A DNA stretch of 16,532 nt. Source: Clostridia bacterium (GTDB lineage Bacteria; Bacillota; Clostridia; Christensenellales; Aristaeellaceae). Position 1 is the stretch's first letter; every line of letters starts with the position of its first letter. The stretch covers positions 1 to 16,532 of the forward strand of contig CAAGII010000091.1 of the NCBI GenBank assembly GCA_900769875.1, written 5' to 3'. Made by a program: the position numbers and the translations under genes. Below the pieces are notes generated by a model. It saw nothing but the letters and a program-made list of their open reading frames with translations, did not search any database and had not been told where the DNA came from. Positions 1 to 5,259 of this stretch are shown one piece after another.

Positions 1-303
1 GGGCTTCTCCTGGCTGGTCGCGTTGATGAAGTAGCTGTCCGCATAGGCCAGGTCGTCCGGGCGATCCACATCGCCGTCGCGCAGGGGCAGCTTCAGATTG
101 GGCGGAATCTTGCCGCCCCACTTGGACACGCCCTCCTGCCTGGCCTGCTCGATGGCCTCCCGGAGCTTGCCGATGGTCACAGTGTCGCTCTTGGGGATGA
201 TGAGCGAGATGCTGTACTTGGGTTCGCTGCCGTTGATGGCAGCCGGTTCAAACACATGGACGAAGGAAGCGCGGACCTTTCCGGTAATCACCTTGATCGA
301 CAT
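1..303 (-). CDS. DUF2815-family phage protein (ssDNA-binding-like), C-terminus missing
   Basis: The first 101 codons of a gene that runs off the left edge. The protein begins MSIKVITGKVRASFVHVF and continues with PAAINGSEPKYSISLIIPKS, then a lysine/proline-rich stretch with WGGKIPPNLKLPLRDGD and DLAYADSYFINATS. This is the typical beginning of DUF2815 proteins, which are found in replication modules of Firmicutes phages and are thought to bind single-stranded DNA. The ATG at 303 is preceded by AAAGGAAA with a good spacing; the ATG at 310 is in another frame. It lies 135 nt downstream of the DUF2800 gene, the usual neighbour order in these phages, so it is probably the next gene of the same operon. 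The family assignment is by recognition of sequence pattern; the biochemical role is family knowledge, not shown here. Confidence 0.8.
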   Translation of the reverse strand, partial: MSIKVITGKVRASFVHVFEPAAINGSEPKYSISLIIPKSDTVTIGKLREAIEQARQEGVSKWGGKIPPNLKLPLRDGDVDRPDDLAYADSYFINATSQEKP

Positions 304-438
304 AGGGCATTTCCTTTCTGCGTATCGCAAAGCCGCTATGGACATATGTGTGTATTAGCTGTGTGGAGGAGAAAGCAGCTCTCAGGCTTGGGAGGCTCTC
401 GCGCATGGGCAGCCGCTCTCAGGCACGGACAGCCATCG

Positions 439-1605
439 TCACGCCTGACCAAAATCACTCGCCGCATCGGAGTAGGGCTTTCGGGGATCGCTCTCGGGAA
501 CCAGCGTGGGCGCACCGGCAGGCTTGATGATGTATCTACCCAGCACCTCGCTGAACCGCTTCCTGCCCATCCGCTTCTCCAGATCGCCCACGCCCAGCAG
601 GCTGGTCTTGTAGATGTCGGTGTACCCAGCCTCTGTCGCCGCCTTGATGACCTCGGCCTCGCTGGTGTACCTGCGAACACTGCGCCCGGCCACCAGTTTG
701 TAGCCCGGCCAGCTCTTGCCGCCCACGGCTTCCTGCGTTGCGTAGGACAGCAGATCCTGCACCCAGCTGTTCAGGCTCTCGGCCACGGGCAGGATGTCCG
801 CGATTTCCTCATCGGAGAGCAGATCGGGCTGGCGGAAGTCCCGCTCCGCCAGGCGCATGTGGTACTCGCTGCGCTTGCGGCAGGTATACCTTGCTTTGCA
901 GAAACGGCACCACTCACCGGCACAGTATTCGCCCCTGCCTTCGTAGGCCAGCAGTGCCTTCGGGCGCACCTCGCTCTCTGCCCAGTGGATGAGGTCATCC
1001 GCCGCGATCTCATAGGTGGAGGTATTGGACAGCCGGGGCTGCACGATGGTCATGCGCACCGAGCGAATGTCGTACAGCGTGTCGAACTCCAGCAGCGCAC
1101 CGAGGCCGTACAGCATGAGCTGGCTGTTGCGCTGTGCTTCCACGCGAACGCCCCTGCCGCCCTTGAAATCGATGACCTCGATCACGCCATCGGCCACGAT
1201 CACCAGATCGCCCGTGCCGTAGCCCTCCGGGACATATTCGCTGTAGTCCAGCCGATGCTCCACCATGATGAGCGGATCGGGACAGGACAACCTGACCGCC
1301 TCGATGGTTTCAATGCAGAAAGCCACGTATTCATCCGTGACGCTTTCGGCCTCGTCCGAGTAGAAATCGTTGTCGCGGTGCTCGGCGTACTGCTGCTCGA
1401 TGAGGTCAGCCGCCATGTCGCCCAGATAGCGGTGCAGCTTCAGCTCGCACAGCTCATGGAGGAAGGTGCCCTCCTCCGCATAGGGCGAGGGCTTGTCCTC
1501 GAACTGCTCGGAGAGCTTCACCGAGGGCGGGCACATCATCCAGCGTTGGGAGCTGGAGGCGTTCAGCCGGGCATGGGCGCGGCTGCTGTGCTGAATCTCG
1601 CTCAC
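439..1605 (-). CDS. DUF2800 phage protein, PD-(D/E)XK nuclease-like with Cas4-type cysteine cluster
   Basis: 388 aa starting at GTG; GTGA overlaps the TGA of the upstream gene by 4 nt, so the two are translationally coupled. The N-terminus has SSSQRWMMCPPSVKL (18-32), then GTFLHELCE (46-54). A nuclease-like core follows: GTGDLVIVADG (130-140, D133) and VIDFKGGRG (144-152, D146-x-K148), matching the D...(D/E)xK pattern. Four cysteines, C228, C233, C236 and C242, are spaced like the Fe-S cluster ligands of Cas4/AddB-type RecB nucleases. DUF2800 proteins sit in phage replication modules beside DUF2815 and a family-A DNA polymerase and probably process DNA ends during replication or recombination. 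Nuclease activity and the Fe-S cluster are inferred from motifs only. Confidence 0.85.
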   Translation of the reverse strand: MSEIQHSSRAHARLNASSSQRWMMCPPSVKLSEQFEDKPSPYAEEGTFLHELCELKLHRYLGDMAADLIEQQYAEHRDNDFYSDEAESVTDEYVAFCIETIEAVRLSCPDPLIMVEHRLDYSEYVPEGYGTGDLVIVADGVIEVIDFKGGRGVRVEAQRNSQLMLYGLGALLEFDTLYDIRSVRMTIVQPRLSNTSTYEIAADDLIHWAESEVRPKALLAYEGRGEYCAGEWCRFCKARYTCRKRSEYHMRLAERDFRQPDLLSDEEIADILPVAESLNSWVQDLLSYATQEAVGGKSWPGYKLVAGRSVRRYTSEAEVIKAATEAGYTDIYKTSLLGVGDLEKRMGRKRFSEVLGRYIIKPAGAPTLVPESDPRKPYSDAASDFGQA

Positions 1606-2174
1606 AGCGCGGCCACCTCGTTTCGGACGGCTTCGTACTGGCTCTCCTTCAGCTCGGTGAGCTTGCGGACGCCGTACCTGGTGAGGATTGCCTTGATCTT
1701 CGCCCGGTTCTCCGGGGTGGAACGCTCCGCCACAAAGGCGCGCAGCGTCACCAGATCAAGTGGCGGGGTCTGCGGAGCGGTAGACGCACCCGTAGCCCCC
1801 TGAGAGGACGCGGGACGGCTTTCGGCGTCAGGCCGACCCGTTTGCCCACTCTCGGGCTGGAACGCGCCAAAGGCGGCATTCTGGGGCAAGGAGGGACTCT
1901 TCAGAGAACTTACGTTCGTCGTAGTCTCCTGAGCAGCACTGTCACAGGCAGCTTGGGCGGCTGCTACGACACCGTTGTTCTCCGCAGCATTCTCTGTAGC
2001 TCGCCTCTCGGCAAGTTGCCGGGCGCAGTCGTTCACGATGCTCTGCATGGATTCGGCCATCTGCCTGGCTCCCTCAACCATGCCGGCAGCGAAGATCGCC
2101 ATTTGCTCTGCCTGCGCGGCCATGATCATCGCGCCATCCGACATGGCCTTGAGCGTTTTCAGATCAATCGTCAT
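1602..2174 (-). CDS. Small phage protein, 'rrp5-like' replication-module protein
   Basis: 190 aa. I chose the ATG at 2174 because AGGAAAGGAAA stands just upstream; the frame is open further upstream to 2438 but that part overlaps a terminator hairpin and has no good ribosome site. Residues 1-70 are Ala/Met/Gln-rich and look helical or coiled. Residues 75-140 are low-complexity linker rich in S, T, Q, A and P. The last about 55 residues (PPLDLVTLRAFVAERSTPEN to the end) form a charged, helical domain. Proteins with this C-terminal end are common just upstream of DUF2800 in Firmicutes prophages and are often mislabelled 'rRNA biogenesis protein rrp5'; no function is established. The 4-nt overlap with the DUF2800 gene argues for a shared job in phage DNA metabolism. 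Confidence 0.72.
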   Translation of the reverse strand: MTIDLKTLKAMSDGAMIMAAQAEQMAIFAAGMVEGARQMAESMQSIVNDCARQLAERRATENAAENNGVVAAAQAACDSAAQETTTNVSSLKSPSLPQNAAFGAFQPESGQTGRPDAESRPASSQGATGASTAPQTPPLDLVTLRAFVAERSTPENRAKIKAILTRYGVRKLTELKESQYEAVRNEVAAL

Positions 2175-2193
2175 ATGCGTTTCCTTTCCTGTA

Positions 2194-2258
2194 TCGATAG
2201 AGATTATGGGACAATAGAGGTTGTGTGTAGTCGATAGAGGTATCAGGGGCGATAGGGG
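2194..2258. repeat. Four spaced CGATAGAG-like octamers
   Basis: On the + strand CGATAGAG occurs at 2195-2202 and 2232-2239, with the variants CAATAGAG at 2212-2219 and CGATAGGG at 2250-2257. The spacing is 17, 20 and 18 nt. They fill the untranslated stretch between the metK terminator and the 190-aa gene start, where regulator binding sites or replication iterons would be expected. The pattern is seen directly; the function is inference. Confidence 0.5.
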
Positions 2259-2304
2259 CTTCCCCGGCAGCAAAGAACCGCCACGATGTCCGCCGCAAGG
2301 GTAC

Positions 2305-2341
2305 AAAAAATCCCGCGCATCGTTACAGTCAATGGCGGGAT
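2305..2341 (-). terminator. Intrinsic terminator after metK
   Basis: Read on the minus strand: ATCCCGC, an 18-nt loop, GCGGGAT and then T6. The 7-bp stem pairs 2310-2316 with 2335-2341, and three further pairs (CAT/ATG) are possible inside the loop. It lies about 90 nt beyond the metK stop and before the next gene, so it may separate metK from the 190-aa gene or act as an attenuator between them. Confidence 0.65.
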
Positions 2342-2430
2342 ATTGTGCCTTGTGATAAGGCAGGATGTCATCTTCTTTTTGGGGGGATTGCACCTTTACA
2401 GGCGGCGCCCGAACCGGTTCTCTTCTGCTG

Positions 2431-3816
2431 TCACGCAAGGCGGTTCACCCTGCGGCGACGCTTGGGGCGGTACATCCGTGTATCGTCACCATGCACCGCG
2501 TTCAGCAGCTCCGCCGCCCGGTCAGCGGCTTCCCAGGCATACAGCCCATCGCTGCGCCCGAAGTGACCATAGACAGCCAGCGGCGCATAGCGGGTCTCCC
2601 GGAGATGGAGCCGCTCGATCAGCGCACCGGGGCGCAGGTCGAACACCGAGCGAACAGCCATGTCCAGCACATCCGCCGGAACCTTCCCGGTACCAAAGGT
2701 CTCCACCAGCACACTGACCGGCTCGGTCATGCCGATTCCATAGGCAATCTGCACCTCGCAGCGGTCGGCCAGCCCGGCGGCAACAATGTTCTTCGCCACC
2801 CAGCGCGCCGCATACGCACCGGTGCGGTCCACCTTGGTCGGGTCCTTGCCGGACAGCGCGCCGCCCCCGATGTGCGCCGATACACCGTAGGCATCCACCG
2901 CCAGCTTACGCCCGGTCAGGCCGGTATCTGCCGCGGGGCCGCCCCTGACGAAGCGGCCGGACGGGTTGACATGCACCTGGGTTTTGCTCGTCCAGTAGCG
3001 TGCCGGGATGGCTTTCATCAGGATACCGGTGACGAAATCCTCAATCTTCCTGCCGTTCTTGCCGGGCAGGTGCTGCACCGACACCACCACATCCGTGACC
3101 GCGACCGGCACATCACTGCGATACAGCACCGTCACCTGCGCCTTGCCGTCCGAGCAGAGCCAGGGCTCCTGCTCCATTGCCTCATCCAGCAGCTTGCAGA
3201 TTCGGTGCGCCAGCACGCTCGGCAGCGGCATCATTTCATCGGTTTCGTTCGTGGCATACCCCACCATCACACCCTGATCGCCTGCGCCCAGTGTGTCTGC
3301 AAGGCTGATATCGCCGTCCACGTCATAGACCGGGGCATGACTCACGGCGTTGCCGATGTCGGGACTTTGCTCATGGATGCGGATGTCGATTTCCAAAGGT
3401 GCGTCCAGACTGCCGGTCAGGTTCTCATAGCCGCAGCCAATGGCGGCGAGCTGATTGCAAACGACCCTGCGGACATTGACCTGCTCCGTGGAGGTGATTT
3501 CTCCGGCTACGATGATCCTGCCCTGCGTTGCCATGACCTCCACCGCGACCCGGGCGTTCTCATCCTCCTGCAGGTGTGTGTCCAGAATGGCGTCCGCGAT
3601 CTGGTCGCAGAGCTTATCGGGATGACCCGCACGGACGGATTCCGCCGTGACCAGCCGCTTCGTGCCGCTCGGCTCTGCGGTCATCTTGCCCGCCTCTGCA
3701 GACATTTCGCTCGGCTGATACGCCTTGATGGTCAGGGGCGTTGCCTGTGGGCGGTTCTTCTCATGCTTCTTCCCGCTGTCGGGATAGGTACGATGTGCCT
3801 TCTTGTGTTTCCCCAC
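2431..3816 (-). CDS. metK: Phage-type S-adenosylmethionine synthetase
   Basis: 461 aa; makes S-adenosylmethionine from ATP and methionine. Family landmarks: VTAESVRAGHPDKLCDQIAD (56-75, catalytic-type H65), GAGDQGVMVGYATNETDEMM (177-196), NPSGRFVRGGPAADTGLTGR (284-303), K304, SGKDPTKVDRTGAYAARWVA (322-341, with the ATP/phosphate-contacting lysines 324 and 328 and D330) and AYGHFGR (415-421). Bacterial enzymes are about 385-400 aa. Here there is a basic N-terminal extension of about 50 residues and a basic tail (YRPKRRRRVNRLA). In the conserved segment before GGGAxSGKD the usual R-H pair is replaced by H-I. The start is GTG at 3816 with GAGGG 6 nt upstream; an ATG at codon 38 is possible but has no clear ribosome site. 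It sits in a phage replication operon, not beside methionine genes. Such phage copies usually accompany DNA methyltransferases; none is visible in the window. No SAM riboswitch is seen upstream. Confidence 0.93.
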   Translation of the reverse strand: MGKHKKAHRTYPDSGKKHEKNRPQATPLTIKAYQPSEMSAEAGKMTAEPSGTKRLVTAESVRAGHPDKLCDQIADAILDTHLQEDENARVAVEVMATQGRIIVAGEITSTEQVNVRRVVCNQLAAIGCGYENLTGSLDAPLEIDIRIHEQSPDIGNAVSHAPVYDVDGDISLADTLGAGDQGVMVGYATNETDEMMPLPSVLAHRICKLLDEAMEQEPWLCSDGKAQVTVLYRSDVPVAVTDVVVSVQHLPGKNGRKIEDFVTGILMKAIPARYWTSKTQVHVNPSGRFVRGGPAADTGLTGRKLAVDAYGVSAHIGGGALSGKDPTKVDRTGAYAARWVAKNIVAAGLADRCEVQIAYGIGMTEPVSVLVETFGTGKVPADVLDMAVRSVFDLRPGALIERLHLRETRYAPLAVYGHFGRSDGLYAWEAADRAAELLNAVHGDDTRMYRPKRRRRVNRLA

Positions 3817-3851
3817 GATGATCCCTCGCTTTCCTTTGGGTACACATTGCT

Positions 3852-3887
3852 CCTCTTGAGGCTCCTATCGCCTCTTTCGAGGCTCCT
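3852..3887 (-). promoter_or_regulatory. Duplicated hairpin element upstream of metK
   Basis: In the 122-nt gap before metK the nonamer GAGGCTCCT is repeated with a 21-nt period (3858-3866 and 3879-3887, + strand). Each copy is part of a palindrome: CCTCTTGAGG at 3852-3861, and GCCTC/GAGGC closing a 4-nt loop at 3870-3883, which on the transcribed strand is a GAAA tetraloop. It could be an RNA structure acting on metK translation or a protein binding site. There is no match to a known riboswitch that I recognise. Confidence 0.4.
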
Positions 3888-3938
3888 GTTGACCCTCTTG
3901 ATACATTTGCTTGCTGTGTCTGGATCAGCCTTCACGGC

Positions 3939-4406
3939 TCACCGCGCTGCTTCCGGCTCGAGCCTGAGGAGTTTCTCCGTCCTGGTAACACGCCAGCCGA
4001 TGATCAGCTTCGCCAGCAGGCTGCTGACGCCGCGCTGGATGCGCTGCCAGAAGAAAACCGGCTTGAACTCCACGGGCGTATCCGTCAGGTAAGCGTCCAC
4101 GATATACCAGACGCCCTGCATCTTGCGAAGCACCACATACACGCCGCCGTCATAGCGGATGTCCACGCCGTCGGTGTCGAAGTGGTGACCGCGCTGCTCG
4201 TGCGCCGCGATGTACTCGGCGAGCTCTGCCCGCAGCATGAAAGGACGGATGAAGTGTGCGCCCAGGGCGCAGTTGACCTTCTCGAAGCTGCGCCAGCCGG
4301 AGCGGGTGAAATCAATGATGGGCTTGGCAGCCACAGAGGCAGCGCGGACGAAAACAGGGTTGCAGATGGTGTTGCAATTGGTGTTGCAAACGGTGTTGCT
4401 CATCAT
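3939..4406 (-). CDS. Unknown 155-aa protein with N-T-x-C repeats, first gene of the phage operon
   Basis: I do not recognise the family. The start at 4406 (MMSNTVCNT) is supported by GGGAGGT 7 nt upstream; the frame also extends to 4457 but without a ribosome site there. The N-terminus carries the repeat NTVC-NTNC-NTIC, encoded by three 12-nt tandem units. A mid region (PIIDFTRSGWRSFEKVNCAL) leads to a likely folded part with AAHEQRGHHFDTDGVDIRYD and GVYVVLRKMQGVWYIVDAYL, alternating hydrophobic as in beta strands. The C-terminus is basic and helical. No signal peptide or membrane segment stands out. It is 122 nt upstream of metK, in the same direction, and no other gene precedes it for 850 nt, so it is probably the promoter-proximal early gene. 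Confidence 0.6.
   Translation of the reverse strand: MMSNTVCNTNCNTICNPVFVRAASVAAKPIIDFTRSGWRSFEKVNCALGAHFIRPFMLRAELAEYIAAHEQRGHHFDTDGVDIRYDGGVYVVLRKMQGVWYIVDAYLTDTPVEFKPVFFWQRIQRGVSSLLAKLIIGWRVTRTEKLLRLEPEAAR
4362..4397 (-). repeat. Three tandem 12-nt units encoding N-T-x-C
   Basis: On the + strand the units are GCAGATGGTGTT, GCAATTGGTGTT and GCAAACGGTGTT. They differ only in the middle triplet, which changes the third residue of each N-T-x-C unit. It is an in-frame microsatellite at the N-terminus of the 155-aa gene. Confidence 0.85.
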
Positions 4407-4567
4407 GGCAGTGACCTCCCGAAAAAACTCCTGGATAAACGGCTGCCGTATGAACACTGCCAGATGCTGCTCCTGCAGGGCGCGGCTGTTGCCCGAAAGG
4501 GATGAAGCCGCAGGCTCCGTGAAGGGAACCCCTGATGTGCCGCTCTGCTGGTTCGCTGCCTGCCTCG

Positions 4568-4613
4568 TTAGGCGTTTGCCTGATTAGACTTTTACCGTCT
4601 TTAGGCGTTTGCC
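4568..4613. repeat. 13-bp direct repeat TTAGGCGTTTGCC, two copies
   Basis: Identical copies lie at 4568-4580 and 4601-4613, 33 bp apart (about three helical turns). Each contains the inverted repeat GGC-GTTT-GCC or AGGC-GTTT-GCCT. They lie 160-210 bp upstream of the first phage-operon gene, a plausible place for operator sites of a repressor. The binding protein is unknown. Confidence 0.5.
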
Positions 4614-4716
4614 CTCATGGCTGTCTGCCGTGCTGACCGTTGATCCATGTGGTTGTGTTTCTGTCGGGTGGCCACCTGACGTGTATTATGATAGCGGATA
4701 GCAAGGCAAAAGAACA

Positions 4717-5068
4717 GGAAGGATTTCTTCCGGTTAAAAACTGCATTTTCAACCTGATTTATCGACTGATTATGCCATTTTGCCCTCAATTTGCATGATT
4801 TCCTGCATTATTGATGATTTTCACGCCTTTTGGGCTTTTTATCCTCTGTTTTTCAGAAGAAAACCGGAAGAATTTCTTCCGATTCCCGGCAGAAATCGTT
4901 GCAAATTCTTTTCGCAAAGTGTGATGTGGAAGGATTTCTTCCGGTTTCAAGCCGGAATTGCTGCGATTTCCCTCCGCAGAAGCGCGATTCAGAAGGGTTT
5001 TTCCCGGTTTCTGGCACAAATCAGTGCAATGTCTCTCCCACGAGCACTATCGGAAGGATTTCTTCCTG
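4717..5068. repeat. Degenerate palindromic repeats, about 62-bp period
   Basis: Five 15-17-bp palindromes begin at 4717, 4866, 4928, 4991 and 5052 (+ strand). The forms are GGAAGGATTTCTTCCGG, GGAAGAATTTCTTCCG (perfect 7-bp arms), GGAAGGATTTCTTCCGG, AGAAGGGTTTTTCCCGG and GGAAGGATTTCTTCCTG. The last four are 62, 63 and 61 bp apart. The stretches between them share a second weaker block resembling GGCANAAATC-TGCAA. The lengths are not multiples of three, so it is not a protein repeat. The region from 4407 to 5259 otherwise holds no gene I can support. Roughly six helical turns per unit would put all palindromes on one face of the DNA, which suggests protein binding sites. Confidence 0.7.
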
Positions 5069-5113
5069 TACCGTGGTTCCGCGCATCGATTTCTCGGCTT
5101 GACGATCCAAGCC

Positions 5114-5158
5114 AAAAAACAAAAAAGCCGATCACCTGCGTTCATACAGATGATCGGC
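5114..5158 (-). terminator. Strong intrinsic terminator after the ImmA-HTH gene
   Basis: On the minus strand GCCGATCA, a 16-nt loop and TGATCGGC form a perfect 8-bp stem, followed directly by TTTTTTGTTTTTT. It lies about 100 nt past the stop of the 659-aa gene. A second small inverted repeat (GGCTTG/CAAGCC, 5096-5113) follows it immediately. Confidence 0.88.
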
Positions 5159-5259
5159 AACGATTGCTCAGGTATTCAATTATCCCAGATTTCTATTGTC
5201 CCAGCATTCCAAGAGTTCCTAGTGCTCTCAACATTCTCAGCCTTACCAGCACACCCTTT

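Noticed and set aside
256..1803. Long open frame on the + strand (515 aa)
   Set aside because: It is antisense to the DUF2800 and 190-aa genes, has no family features, and arises from the codon bias of GC-rich minus-strand genes.
3732..3935. 67-aa minus-strand frame starting 3 nt after the 155-aa gene
   Set aside because: It runs through the metK leader and into the metK N-terminus in another frame, with a weak GTG start and no conserved look. A leader peptide cannot be fully excluded.
3817..3938. SAM riboswitch upstream of metK
   Set aside because: The gap is only 122 nt, contains short duplicated hairpins and lacks the conserved core and kink-turn of SAM-I type elements or a terminator stem.
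2365..4092. Long open frame on the + strand (575 aa)
   Set aside because: Antisense shadow of metK; no recognisable domains.
4601..4789. 62-aa minus-strand frame upstream of the phage operon
   Set aside because: It has no clear ribosome site, overlaps the repeat at 4717 and shows no recognisable features.
4717..5068. CRISPR array
   Set aside because: The repeated part is only 15-17 bp, differs between copies, and the 45-bp intervals are weakly similar to each other instead of unique. No cas genes are present.
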